Below are positions 1-32,577 of a stretch of DNA of 64,000 nt, piece after piece. The position numbers and the translations under genes are program-made. The stretch is from Wuchereria bancrofti. Taxonomy: Eukaryota; Nematoda; Chromadorea; Rhabditida; Onchocercidae. The notes under the pieces are model-generated. The model was not told the DNA's origin. It saw nothing but the letters and a program-made list of their open reading frames with translations, and did not search any database. The DNA is taken from assembly GCA_005281725.1 (NCBI GenBank), contig SSBO01000012.1, forward strand, positions 13,941,088 through 14,005,087, in the 5' to 3' direction. How positions within the stretch are numbered: the first letter of the stretch is position 1; every line of letters starts with the position of its first letter.

Positions 1-3000
1 TATCATTTCATCGCCTTCTTCCATAGCCATTGTCCCCTCACTGCCACCTTCAAATGCATATAATGCAGTGCACGTGCCTAACGCTGGCATGTCGCATTCT
101 TCGTACACTTCTGATTTTTCCACTATTGTTGCTTCTAAATTACCAATTAATCATCGAAATTTAAACTAACACAATTACTACTGAAACTTGTCTTATCCCA
201 ATATCATCATCCCACCCTTTCACCGCACGATGTGATCGGTGCAATGAGCACAATATTGTTGGACTAAAGCGCATTTTAAAAACTTAATTTCATTCCCTCC
301 TTCATATACTGTGACGCGTATAACAAAGAGCATTTTCTTTAAAAAAAGTAACAATTATTAATCAACAATCACTTTCCAATCACAGAATTTAGAATTTAAA
401 GATCAATCAAGCTAGAAAATATCAGTTAACTTTCTTAAAATCCAGGATACTAGTATAACAATTTAGGGCTGGATCGAACTGTACTGCCTTCATTAGAAGA
501 AACTATCAAATGTTTTCAATGGTTTGAAAAACAAAGTGAAATGAAGCAAACTTTTTGTGGGTTCGGGTGAAGTTGCTTTCTGATGATCAGTGATAGGAAT
601 TGAACCATCAGACGAAATCGATTCTTCTGAATAAGATGAACGATGAATATTAACTGTAGTATTCGTGGTTGCTATTTGACGTGGAGAGGACTGTGAAGGC
701 GTACTCAATCCTGACTGACACGGAGGAGGCGGTCTCGTTGGAGGTTCCGATCTGTAAATAAAGGATAATATAACGATTTTCCTTCGATCAACAGTGGGAA
801 TCTTAAAGATGATTAAAGGTAATTACTGATATACATGTTTCCGAGTCCTCTAAACATGTCCAAGGAACGGACACATGTGTAGCTTCAGAATCCTTTGAAC
901 ACTTTACTTTCTTCTGTTGGCAAAACAAAGGAATTTCTAGTGATCTGGACTGTGCTGCGAAAATCATAAAATAATGTTCAACATTTTAAACTATATCATT
1001 GGTTCCCGGTGAATATTTAGTTGATGAAATATGCTAAGAAAAGGGTCGTTTCATGATCTTTCCATAATCATGAACGATAACTAACATCACGACTGGACTA
1101 TGAACGTACCCGACAATTGATATCGGTATATTCAGTTCGGTTTGCGCTTCTGACAACATTGCCTGAAACGAACATACGAATTACACATAATCCTTACAAG
1201 TACTAATGCCTCTTTGCTCTTACACAGAAATTTTACTCCTCTGTACTAGACATTAACATGAGCAAAAAATAGGTTCAGTTAAATCCTGTATAAAACGGAA
1301 CTGTGTTATACGAAGCTAAAAAGCAAATCGGATTAATAAATCCTCATAAATGAAAAAAAATCATAAAAGGGAAGAGCATACTTTATACTTTGCTAGTTGT
1401 TGGTTTAGAATTTCACATTTCTTCGTATAAACTACAATTTCCGAATCCACATCACTTGCATTACCTAATTTTGGATTGTCTCTGTAAATCAGCCGCATAT
1501 TTATTTAAGTTGAAGTGAAAAAAAAAAAGACAATAAGGATGGAAGATAAAACCAATGATCAACAGGTAATTTTGATAAGCACGTAGGTTTGACAAAGTAC
1601 TTTTCTAATTTAAATTTAATAAGGAATAATTTATAATGAAATAGTCCATTAACCACGTACTTATAAACTTGCAACATTTTCGCAGCACCTTCACGACTCT
1701 GTTGATTTTTCGCGATTTCTTTTTCAATATTTTCAATTTCATGTTGCAATCTTCGGCACCTTTGCTGTGGTGGATAAGAACGAAAGTCAACGGTACCATC
1801 CTAAATTGAAATCCACTAACTGATGAAAACAATGTCTAAAACAAATGTTGCGAGATACCAATATTAAGTTATAGTGAAAACCCAATTTTGTTGTCTAGAC
1901 GACCGTCTTTATCAGCAAAACCCAGTATCGTGGATTTATTGCGAATTTAGTGTGTGCCTCGACTATGAAAACTTAACTGACGACAAATGATTTATATATG
2001 TTCATTTGTTTGGCCGGATTAGCTATATTTTCATATCTCTGAAAGAGATGATCTAACAAGCTCTCTTCCTGAATCTAGAAGATTACTTCGTCAGGCCACT
2101 CGATATGGATCAATCTCACCCAAACATTACTTTTATAATCTAGTAATTCATACTCTAAAGGCAATTAATCTTTAATTTAAACAGTTGTGTCGAGTACTAA
2201 AATAGAATTAAAACCTTTCTTGAATGATTATTGCCTCGAAAAAGCCCCATACTAGGTTTCCGATTGATTCGTACCATCGAACCATTTTTTGTTGGCCGTT
2301 TCATTGTCTCCACACTACTCGTACCTTCACTGGTAATAACTGCTGACGGAGAGCCGAAATCTTCGAAAGTGAACGGCTGAGGATGTGCATAGCCCGATCT
2401 GCAACAAACAGCACGATGATTTAAACAAACGGTATCTCTTACAACGACTCATTTTTAAATAACAAATGATAGCAAATTTTAATGACAGCAGACCGGAAGA
2501 GGCTCAAACTAAGTGACTGAATAAATAAACATTAACAATGCCACCTATGTAATATTAAATAATAATGATATAATTCTTTACAACTTCAGACCTTCCTTTG
2601 AATACATAATTGTTTAACCGAGCTTTTGTAAAATTCAAGAAAAACAAACCTGTAATGCTCAACAACACTAGCACTATCGTTCAAAGGTGATATTGACTGA
2701 GCAGCTTTTTTCATATCATCGTAGCATCGTTGGATTATATTCATCACTCTAGTTTCCGCCTCGATACTTTGCAACATCAATGATTTAGTTTCGCTTATTC
2801 GCTCCTCATCGACTGTTCTCAAACGCTGCAATTTCCACACAATCATTTATCGCATGTATTTAGCTTATATCGAAATGCAAATTCTCACAAAAAAACCAAG
2901 ATGAAACACATTTTTAACAAGAATATTCCTTAATTGAAAGTTTTTTTTATATCTAAATTATTTAAGACGACAATAGTGTATTGATGGTGAGAATTAATTC

Positions 3001-4562
3001 AAAACAACCTTAACTTCTCACCTTCCTTTGGAAAGGAAAGACTAAAATTTCTTGCTGCATGAGTAGAAAAACAAGCTTAATTGTAAAATAACTACAACAA
3101 AAATGAAAAACATTGAAGACACCAAAAACAATTATAAACCTCCAGTATCTGTGGTAACAGTTGATTGTAGTGTTGATGCTGCTGCTGATTGGCAGCCTGC
3201 AATGCGTGTGCATAATTTTGTTTCGCATCTTCACATATTTGTGTCCTTTGCATCGCGTTATTTTTGGCTCTTTCCAAGTCTGCCCGTGAAAGGTCCATAT
3301 TCTTTTCAGCCTTGTCGTACTTTAAATGAGCCACTTCAGCATCTTTGAATGTCTTGCTATAAAACCAAAATTTCCAAATACAACAAGTCATACTCAAGCA
3401 TAAAATTTTCAAATATAAGCCAAACTAATAATTTCTCCAACTTCTTATGATTTCTCAGTTAATACTCTACCCGTTAATATTACTTTCCACCCGATAACCT
3501 CAATAATTATAACCCCATTCTAATGAATAAAGAAAACTATATTAAGTGCAGGATAAGGGGAAGACTACTTAGCTATTCAATATTGAGTTTGCAGCAGCAG
3601 TTAAACTTCCAAAATGACTACTTATCATCAATTTATTTCGTTTAACTTATTCACCAGGGAAAAACAAAGAATGTACCAATAATTCTTTTGAAATTTGAAC
3701 ATATTATCAATGGAAGCATTCAGGACACCATTAATAATATGCAGCTCATTTAGATGATTTTTGCGGGCTGCGCGAAGTGCAGCACACTTTGTTAATAAGG
3801 CTGGGTGAATATCCTTCCGCAGATCTTCCGCAATAACCTGCAATTATCGACAGCCGATCCTAAGATTTACAAGTGCAAAAACTGAAGAACAAGAATTTTT
3901 AATTTTGTTTCAAAGTATAACCAATTCCATGCAATATTCATATGAAATTGACTAATCTACAGGGAAGAAACAAAATACAACTATAATCAGAGAACGACAT
4001 AATCTTATTTACGCAGAAATCTTGATATCGAAATAACCTCGTGTTGACCGGCAAGACTTTCAACCTCATGCAGGATGGAATGAAACGAACTGATAAATGT
4101 ATAAGCTTTGGTTAACTCTTCATCTTCTTTTTTCTTCCCCAAATTCTTTTTTACCAAAGCTCTGCAAAGACAACATTTTTAGATTTGAGATACTACATAG
4201 AGGACAGAAATATGCTATAAAGATGAGATAACTGTTTGAAACAAATAAAGATGGAAAAAGGAGATATGGGATATTTAAATAATAAACACAATTAAAAAAA
4301 ACCTCAATCTGGCCGCGTATTCATCTTCAATCGCGGCTCTTTCTTTCAGAAACATTCCATATTTTTCCAAACTTTCAATACCCTTTTGTGTATGAGAAGC
4401 CAAAATGTCTATCTGATCCTAAATTAAGCGATTTTTAATTAACTGGTCAAAACTTAAATATTCCTTCTTTAATGCTTTGCTTTCTTTTAAATGTTTTTCA
4501 ATTTTACGAAAAATATTTTTTACCCATAAATCGGCCCAACTTGCCGTAGTGAATGTAGCCAT
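1..4562 (-). CDS. toca: TOCA/CIP4/FBP17-family F-BAR protein (3' end cut)
   Basis: This protein links Cdc42 and phosphoinositide-rich membrane to actin assembly (WASP/WAVE) during endocytosis and cell-shape change. I placed twelve exons: 4524-4562, 4303-4418, 4038-4161, 3677-3837, 3140-3356, 2650-2825, 2215-2398, 1661-1800, 1382-1481, 1110-1162, 552-751 and 1-110, all phase-consistent. They give 540 residues before the window edge. Residues 1 to about 270 are an F-BAR domain (start [13 protein letters not shown], then [18 protein letters not shown] and [13 protein letters not shown]). Residues about 340-425 are an HR1/REM coiled coil that binds Cdc42 ([20 protein letters not shown]). A Pro- and Ser-rich linker follows. 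From about residue 512 an SH3 domain begins ([11 protein letters not shown]...EEGDE) and is truncated by the window edge. The order F-BAR, HR1, SH3 is diagnostic of the family. Nematodes can have two copies (toca-1, toca-2); I cannot say which this is. Confidence 0.93.
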
Positions 4563-5478
4563 TATTTAATAGAATATTGCCCATCAAACGTTACCACTCT
4601 ACAATATAATGTTTACTGCATAAATGATATGAAATAGTCAAAAGTAGAGTTTTAAATCGTAACACATGTCTACTATAAGATTTAATAATTAGCCTGTCAC
4701 TTATTATAGTGAAAAGATCAATTATGCCAATATGTCCCATAAATTTGGAAAGACTTGAAGCATCTTTAAGCATAATAAACTTCCCGAATGAAAATATAAG
4801 AATTGTAGCATTGTTCAGATTAAAGTTCAGAAACACCTGAACAAACACGCTAGAAACTATGGCTGAAAGTGAAAATTTCCTCACCATATGGACACACGTG
4901 AAATTTTATATACATGCATATGCATTCGTTAGAAGTAAGGAAAAAAGAAACAATCTGATTATCAATCGATTATCACTAGGACGTGTTTTCAATTAAGCCC
5001 ATCATTCCCTAAACATTCCTTATTATCAACTACATTCCATGAAAAATTATTTAGCTGTATTAAATGATTTATTAGTTACACATTCTATATGTAAAGATTG
5101 CTTGGTTATTTAATTAGTTCATCACTTATTTAAAAAACGTAAAGCTAGATTTACGTATATCTTCGAAAATACATATTAATTCATTACAAATTACAAAAAA
5201 ATATCTTTTCAATTCTAACTCATGTACGATACAAAGAAATTTACATAGATTTAAAAAAAAAATCTTTTAGTGAAAAACGAATCATAATGTAAAGAAGATT
5301 TTCTCAATGCATATCTTTAATAACGTTGAAAGTCAACCAAACTTAGTGACAGATACACCCTTCCTACGACAAACCCTAAGTAAAAGCCAGTGGTCCGTAA
5401 TCATGGTCAACGTGATATAACCCAAATAATACAAACAAGTAGCTACTACCTCCTACATACAATATAATAAATGTCGTT

Positions 5479-5525
5479 TACCGTGAACATTTAATAAATC
5501 GGTTACCGTGAACATGTAATAAATC
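5479..5525. repeat. Two-copy 22-bp direct repeat
   Basis: Two 22-bp units (core TACCGTGAACAT, then TAATAAATC) occur at 5479-5500 and 5504-5525 and differ at one position (T versus G). It is a small local duplication of unknown meaning upstream of the TOCA gene. Confidence 0.75.
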
Positions 5526-6197
5526 ATTATTCAGTTTTATCCTTTCCATCCATGAACTTAAAGAGATGGATAAAATAGACAGGAAGGGGTACAGAATTAG
5601 ACAAAGAGATTGACACATACACGCAGACATGTAAACACACATACATATATACAAATGATGAAAGTGGCCAGCCGAATCGATAGCCGAAGGAGGCCAGTCA
5701 ATGGCGCACACGAACAGTAGTTAGCAAGGGGAGGTGAAGAGGATGAGCACGATTGCGCCTAGTCGTCTTGTCTCATCGAGGACAGCACAGGCTTGCTCTC
5801 TGCTTCTATGTCCCTCGAGAAAGAACAACGTCTCAGCTACCATTCCATTTGGATCTCAATCATCTTTTAGTTTCATGACTCATCTCTCTTCCTCTCCCTT
5901 TCCCTTTCTCGATCATTTTTTTATTATCCTATTCACTCATCTGAGTGGATATATTTCATCTTAACAAAAGATACTCTTGCATAATTACTCTCTATGTGGC
6001 AAATTGGAGATGAAAAGTGAGAAAGGGAAAGTGAGATGATCAAAGTAAAATAAATGTCCGATATGATTGTCACATTCATGTCTCTTTGTCACTAAAGGGA
6101 ATATCTTTTACTCACTGATATTTTCATATCTTTAAGTAAAATTTAATGATTTCTTGGTTAGTAAAATTTCCCAACTAGTCCCAAATTGTAATCAGTC

Positions 6198-6215
6198 GAA
6201 GAGAGAGAGAGAGAA
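6198..6215. repeat. (GA)n microsatellite
   Basis: A short uninterrupted GA dinucleotide tract in intergenic DNA. Similar tracts occur at about 10379-10413 (impure) and 11265-11281 in the second intron of the kinase gene. Confidence 0.8.
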
Positions 6216-8283
6216 ATATGACTTGGCAAAGAATTAATATCATTTTCAGTTTCAGCGAGCGTTTCATATTTCCCACTTCATTGTAACATTTCTGAGCAAA
6301 AGGACCTGTAGAAGATATATGTAGTACGTGATATCTCAGTAGCACTAAAAGTGGATCATTCTACATCATTAATGTATGTATTTCCCATTATTCAGGAAAA
6401 TAATTCAAATAGAAGCTTATTCGTTTACGTTAATTGTTCTTTCATATTATCGTATCATATCATTCATCTTCTGGTTTCATTCCTCTACAATTAAAATATC
6501 AGTCTTATTTTCATAATTTGGTAAGATTTTAATGTTTTCCTCAAATATTTAATAATAAGGGAAAATAAAAAAAAAGAACTAAAGAAAAGAGGGAAATGTG
6601 ATGGAAAGCCAATAAAATGACGGATAAAGGTTAGTTAACATACAATAAAAAGTAACACGAAGAGAATATGAACATTTGAAAAGAAAAAAAAAATGGAAAG
6701 ATAAAGGAGAAAATATCCAATGTCATATGAAAGGTAGCAGATGTCACATTAGTTCTTTCTTCTTTTCCTCTTTTTTCCACAGGATTTTGCCACTTGCATG
6801 TGTTTTTTTTTTTGTCAACCACTTTGTCAACTCTTAAGCAGACAACTAAACTAAACCTGATACTGTACACTCTATCGTACTCTACGCCAATCCACTCCGC
6901 TTCACTTCTGCACTTTGCGCCATTCCATCAATCCATCCATACTTACTTACTTCGGTGTAATGAGCTTTTCGAAAAATAAAGAAAAAAAAATGTAAGAATT
7001 TTGTTAACATTTTAACAGAAAGCGAATAAAAATTGAAATGATGAATGTATCGCCAAGAAAACGCATAGAATTTATATCCAAGGTAATCTAATCATTAAGC
7101 GTACGCTTAAATAAATACGTGGAAATATATGTGTTAAAAAAAGTGAGTAAATCAGAGGAGAACAATTCATATAACATATATCTAAATATATATTTGATAA
7201 AATTGATGCAAAACGTGTGTCCAAATCTGAAATGAATGAAATTGTTTTGAAAAATAGTTAAGTATGGAAAACGATAAATTAAAATCATAAATGGTCCTTG
7301 AAATAATTTATTTGGTAAATTCATGGTTTCCAATTATTACAAATGTAACAAAATTATTTTATCCACTTTCTGTTTTGAGCTTAAATTTTCTTATGTCTAC
7401 TTTAAGTGTAAATTTAGGATTGAAAAAAAGTAGTAATAATAAATTAAAATCTCCCTGATGTGAAAGTAATTAATTCATAGAAATTTTCATTCGCGTATCA
7501 TGATAATTAAGATTTGTCATTAATGAAGATTTATTGTTGTTCCGGATTTATTGCACTTATTGTTAATCTTATTGTCATAACACTTACTGTTAATCGGAAT
7601 CTGTCGTTAATAAGGATTTATTATTGAAATTTAATAATCAAGATTAATGAATATGTAAGTAATTACGTCAATAATTCGCTGGAATAGTCTTATTATAATC
7701 TTATTTACTACATAATTTTCACGCTTATAATTGCTTAGAGGAAGCAAAATTCTGGCTTAAAAAAAGCAAAATTAGATTCTGGTTTTATGATATCACAAAT
7801 TTTGATAGTTTTTTCATGTGGAACTTATTGAATTCTCCGTGAAAAAGATGCCATATGAACGCATTTCTTCCAAAATGTGGATTTTTGATAATTTAAATTG
7901 AAAAGTTTGCTTTAGAATTTGAATCATCTCAATCTTAAAATTCACGTATTACCCTCTCATCCTTCTGATTTCGGTCCGTCTCATTTATTCCTTTCTTTCT
8001 GGATCCCAGTAAAAAATTTCTTCCTCCTGCTACTGTAGCAAGAAGCGGTAATCTTGCTGTTACTTAAATTCATGAAACGAACAAATTTAAAAAATCTCAA
8101 CAAAATTTCACGGCAATAATGCTATATATAAAACCCATCCCTTAAAGTCAAACAAAAAATCAAACGAAACAATATACTAACATTAAAACACCCGCGCAAA
8201 TAATAAATCAAACATCTCGCAATATGATAAAATTACCAATAAAATAAAATGTTAAAGCAGAAGTATGGCCATGAGACAATATT

Positions 8284-8417
8284 ATGGCCAAAGCTATAGA
8301 TTTACCATACTATAATGTATTAATCTCAGATAGTAAAACAAGACCTTTACGACAAATGGATGATTTACAATCATTCTGATATATACAAATAAAAGAACAA
8401 AAAAAAAAAAAAAAAAA
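8284..8417 (+). pseudogene. Possible processed-pseudogene (retrocopy) 3' fragment
   Basis: A 31-codon open frame (8284-8379) starts MAKAIDLPYYNVLISDSKTR and ends in TGA. It is followed at once by AATAAA (8388-8393) and a run of 19 A (8399-8417). A short stop-terminated frame, poly(A) signal and A tract within 140 bp, without introns, is the arrangement expected at the 3' end of a reverse-transcribed mRNA. Upstream (about 8190-8283) the same frame stays protein-like but carries stops, which fits decay. I do not recognise the parent. The residues after PYY recall a bacterial or organellar ribosomal protein S16 segment, but S16 does not end there, so that match is weak. Chance is a real alternative in such A-rich DNA. 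Confidence 0.25.
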
Positions 8418-9371
8418 CAATACCAATTAAAGAAAAGAAAATTAATAATTCAAAATCAAAGAATTTTGAAGATTTACTGAGATGATTAAAAAAAAAAAAT
8501 TTTAAGACTTGCTGAAACCAGCTCCCAATTTTAACCAGCTAAAACTATAGTTGCATATGCATTGCTACAAATTTTAAAAAACATTTTTATAGTAACGGTA
8601 TTTTGATATTCCTACAGTATGACTAACTGCAATAATAGTGAATAATAATTAATAATTATTAACATTAATTAATAATAATAGTGATAATAATAAAAAAATA
8701 AATCTTTGCATGTGATGCAAATTGCATGTTATGCAAAAATTTGCAAGATAAGACATATTTGTAATTACTATAAAAGCATAAAATGCGACCTAATGGTCAT
8801 TTGCTTTTCTATTAGTCATAACAGAAAGCTTAGTTCGATGTATTATTATTTCTTCCCTTCATTAAATTATTGCATTTTATCTTCTCAGAATGTCAAAAGA
8901 ATAGATAAACGTTTTTGCTGTTAAAATTGTTTTGTTTAAACAAGCAAATTAAATTGGATTTTTTTAAAATAATCCATTAATCGATTTCGAACAAAATCTA
9001 TTAACTAAGACTTCTTCTGCAATTTAAAATCAATAAAAAAACTTAACCGATATTGAAATAGCTTACATATATGAAATGATTTTATTTTATTCTTAAATTA
9101 AATTAATTGATTGAATTGTAATAATAATTTAATCGATGAAACTGCATATAATATTTGCTGTAACAATCAAATTTTATTTCATAAAAATTACTGAAATTTA
9201 TTTTACCTTTATCCTAATTATATTTTATTGAATACTACAGATCGAATAATTTTCGGATGATTGCTTTCGAATCAATTACTTATCGAAAATGAGAAGTTAA
9301 TATCAAATATGAATAATTATTTGTGAACTTTATTCTATTTTTACAAGAAAGAAAGACGAATATTCCAGACA

Positions 9372-14910
<5,539 letters not shown>

Positions 14911-15860
14911 AATTTATACCATATCTTTTCCATTATCGTTAAAATTTGATAAAGTTAAATTCTTTTGTCGTTATTCATTCATTTCATATTAGAATTCACA
15001 TAAATGATTTCATGTTGCTACCGAACATCCCACATAATTATGAATGGAAAATGATAAACTCAGCGAGCTATCTTATATGAGTTTCCCTTTGGTCATCGGT
15101 GTTATTCAAAGTAGTTTCATTTACTTTCGAACATAAAATATAAATTAGGCAAGATCGGAAAAATTGCAAAAGCATGAATTGATGCGCTAAACTGTATATG
15201 GAATATTCGATAGCAACATGAAATCATTTATGAGAACTCTGATGTTGAGTAAGATTTTTGTCATTGATGCAGTTTTCACCTAATCATACTCAACTAATTT
15301 CAATAATTACGTCAGAAATTTTAAGAGAATGATCAGCGATTTTTTTATCGTTACTTGTGTAAAAATGTCAAACATGATGAGTATCAAAAATAAATTGAGA
15401 AATATGCTGTTGAAAAACAATTATTTTCTTGACGAATAATACTAATTTCGTCGTAAATATGAAAAAATACAAAGGAATGGATGAAAAATATTTGACAAAA
15501 TATTGATACTAAATTCACAATGTAAAGCAATCCAAAACCAATGTGAAGCAGACGATTCTACGAGATGATTAGTTCTCATACCTGAAAGTAGCAAAATCAA
15601 TCCTGAGATATTTTTTATATTTCCTTCAGAAATATTTTTAGTAACTAGAGTGGAGGTAGGCACCTAAAATAATGACATACTCAACATACGCAAGATGCAC
15701 AAATAAACTATACATCAAAAATCAATAAACGCTCATCCAGATAACTTTCTGGAACCTATTTCAGGACTTCGAAAATTCACTGAGATAACATCAAGACAAT
15801 CCTTATTTAAAATATTGTCATAGCTAACGGTATCATTTATTCTCATATATATATAAGAAA
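14911..15860. other. Intergenic region between two convergent 3' ends
   Basis: Kinase and WDR5 genes converge here. An AATAAA at 15389-15394 (plus) could serve the kinase, and one at 15836-15841 (minus) serves WDR5. The remainder is AT-rich and I see no gene in it. Confidence 0.6.
15836..15841 (-). terminator. Poly(A) signal of the WDR5 gene
   Basis: AATAAA on the minus strand, about 20 nt beyond the WDR5 stop codon, the position expected for a short nematode 3' UTR. Confidence 0.6.
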
Positions 15861-18971
<3,111 letters not shown>

Positions 18972-20335
18972 ATGTTTATCAATATTACTGCTACTACCAC
19001 TTATGCTTTTAGTAATTTCCTAGTATCAATCCTGAAAAATTAATACTGTCAGTCGAATGATTTCAATGCATGCGAAGAAACTGAAGAAATTTTTAGTACA
19101 TATTTTAAGTATAGGTGAACAATACATAACGCATTTTTTCAAACACATACATTTAGTCATTGTGAAGGAACACATATGTACATACATTCGTTATACTATT
19201 TATCTTCTTCAACATAATCTTTACGTCAACATTTCACGTATTACGCAAGTCCCCTACAGTACCTCCTCAACTACGTTATCTTTGCATCAAATCTAAAGCC
19301 TTTAACAACTGTAAACCAAATGTGGCTGTCCATAGGTAATTCCTGGTTCGGGCAGCCTGAAATAGCAAAGAGTAATACCGGGTGGTAGAATCAGGTTTCA
19401 TTAACTTCTGTTAAATTAAGCATAAGTACGGTTGGGTCAGGGGTTACTCTTGTCCTTTTTTCTCTTCTCACAGTAACATATATCAAAAATACAGCATTAA
19501 AATGAAATGACATAAAAGTGACGATCGTATGTAGTAATTTAGTTTGCCATTAACATTTCTCCTTTTTTTCATCAGATTTCCTATCTCTGTTTTTCTACTC
19601 TGTAACCTCTAGGTCCCTACCTCCTCTCCCCCTCTCCGTCTCCTTCTTTATATCTCCTCTTCATCCCTCTTTGGAAAATGTCAATTTAGAATACATTCGT
19701 CTGGAATAGGAAGCTGTAAATGTTAACACATTAAATGTCATTTATCTGAATTTGTCCACTACATTTGGGAAGATTTTATGTGTCACATACATAATTATAA
19801 TTTGGATAGGTAATAATATACATAAGTACGATTTCCATTTTGCATTTAAAAAGTACAGAATTATGGATTATTTTAGCGAGAAAATATATGAATCGAAGCA
19901 TATCTGTCATGTAAATAATAGATTATTTGTTAAATAGACACATAAACAATATTTTGATGAGACAAAATTATTTTCCGGTCTTGCACAGGTTTCCTGCAAA
20001 AAAAAGGAAAAAAACTTGTGATGCTAGTTGCTAGACAGTTTATGAATCAATTAATGAGAGTTGTTCTCTGATAATTCGCATTATCTACTCGTAGCTGTTC
20101 TGTAGTCGTGAAACTTCCAGAAATATACCTGGCCACATTAAACTATAACTATTACGACATTGAAATAAGATTTATTGGACTGGTATATTAATTCATTTCA
20201 GTGGGGTTTAATTTAATAGTTCCACTATTGCTTAAATTCTTTCAGACTTCAATTCTTGCAATTTTCACGTCGGATGACTTTTCCGGATTTTTCTTAAAAA
20301 ATTAGTTGACGAATTTACTTTTTTTCCTGATCAGT
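18972..20335. other. Divergent intergenic region between WDR5 and RPC1 genes
   Basis: This 1.36-kb stretch must hold the promoters of both flanking housekeeping genes. A pyrimidine-rich tract (about 19590-19672, CTCC/TCTCC motifs) is the only distinctive feature. I found no tRNA-like fold and no supported reading frame. Confidence 0.55.
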
Positions 20336-31347
<11,012 letters not shown>

Positions 31348-32577
31348 TATTTTGCATCTCTGTGAAATACATAAATTCATTTTATGTTCTATCCCCTTAA
31401 TGTAACGGATAAATTGTTATAAATTGATAAAATGGCTGGAATCAGAAGTCATAAGATGCTGAAGTCTGACATAAAGTTGTGCGGACAATGTCTCGTACTG
31501 ATTGTAGGATTCTCCCATTGTTTTTCAGAACATTTCATTTCCTTATTGATTTTTAAATTTGTTTCCATAGAATGTAAATGCAAATGTCCTCGTAATTTTT
31601 AAAGACAAAACGAATTTCTTCTGGAAATAGCCTTTTGGGAGCGGTCGTTTTCAGTCTTATCACCAAGAATGTTTTAAGGATAACTTAAGAAGTAAACATG
31701 ATTAGGAATACTCTATCTGGTAGCAGTAAAGCGGGTACGCATGACCTCCAAGAAGTACAAAGTATTCTATAAGCTAGTAAGCCCGATGGAAAATGAAGTT
31801 GTAACATGATGTTCAGTAACATGATTAACTACACGAAGCTCAAAAAATAAGTTTCGCATTGATTTCGTTTCGGGTTTCCATTGTTATATCTGTGCATATC
31901 GTTTTCTTTTTAACAGCTCATTGTTGTTGTAGCAAGTTTGTTGCTGCTTCCTGTAATTCCTTAATTCTAATTAAAGTTACAGTAAGCCGTCAGTTCGCAT
32001 AGCCTTAAAAATCATTTTTAGATTCCAGAAATTCTGCCTGAGCTTTGCTAACTCATTTGATGAAGGGAACTTGGATGTTTGTGACGACAATGACTTACAG
32101 CAAAACAATCATTCTGATTAATATACTTTGAGACTTATATCTGAAAGGGAAGGTTGTGCTTATTTTAGGCCTCACGTTTTCTCCAATCAGCACTTCCTTA
32201 ACTGAATAGACGTACTTGGTGGGTAACTACCTTGTTATGTTTATACTTATTTTCTGACAGATTTTAGTTTAAAGTCTGACGATAGAAAATATTTTGAACC
32301 GGATGAATCAGAAATATTGTAAACATGTAGAAGCGCATATAATACATGAATATAGGAACAGATTACTGTACATTGAGGAAGTATTCAAAAGGATATAAAC
32401 ATTTGAAGTGAACGCACAGAAATTAAATTTACATATATTTACATAAACAGAAAAAATGATTAAATAGGAAAAGCTGGTATTTGAGTTATTCGAATATAAC
32501 TAAAAACACTCAATTAACTAAGAGATCAATAATTAGAGTACTAAACTCTGTTGCACTAAAAATTCTAACTTGAAAGA
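31348..32577. other. Intergenic region between convergent RPC1 and NTH1 3' ends
   Basis: About 1.2 kb between two 3' ends. No canonical AATAAA lies directly after the RPC1 stop. I found no coding or RNA gene signal. Confidence 0.55.

Larger units (their letters stand above)
4563..9371. other. AT-rich intergenic region, no confident gene
   Basis: This is the upstream side of both the minus-strand TOCA gene and the plus-strand kinase gene, so both promoters should lie here. Just upstream of the TOCA start, an out-of-frame ATG (near 4573) overlaps the start codon. The stretch 5650-5900 is clearly less AT-rich than its surroundings and could be a promoter or 5' exon, but I found no homologous reading frame. 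The rest is AT-rich with homopolymers, short GA tracts and degenerate ATTAAT-type repeats (about 7500-7670). Short open frames here have no conserved features and I regard them as chance. A retrocopy-like fragment at 8284-8417 is listed separately. Confidence 0.6.

Noticed and set aside
840..965. Possible extra TOCA exon on the minus strand (acceptor TTTTCGCAG, donor GTAAAG)
   Set aside because: Its length breaks the phase between the flanking exons, which already join in frame to give a continuous linker into the SH3 domain.
4591..4887. Minus-strand open frame of 98 codons upstream of TOCA
   Set aside because: Leu/Ile/Ser-rich composition typical of AT-rich DNA, no splice context and no recognisable domain.
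5734..5964. Plus-strand open frame in a less AT-rich patch
   Set aside because: No homology and no splice or start context; the patch is more likely promoter or 5' UTR sequence.
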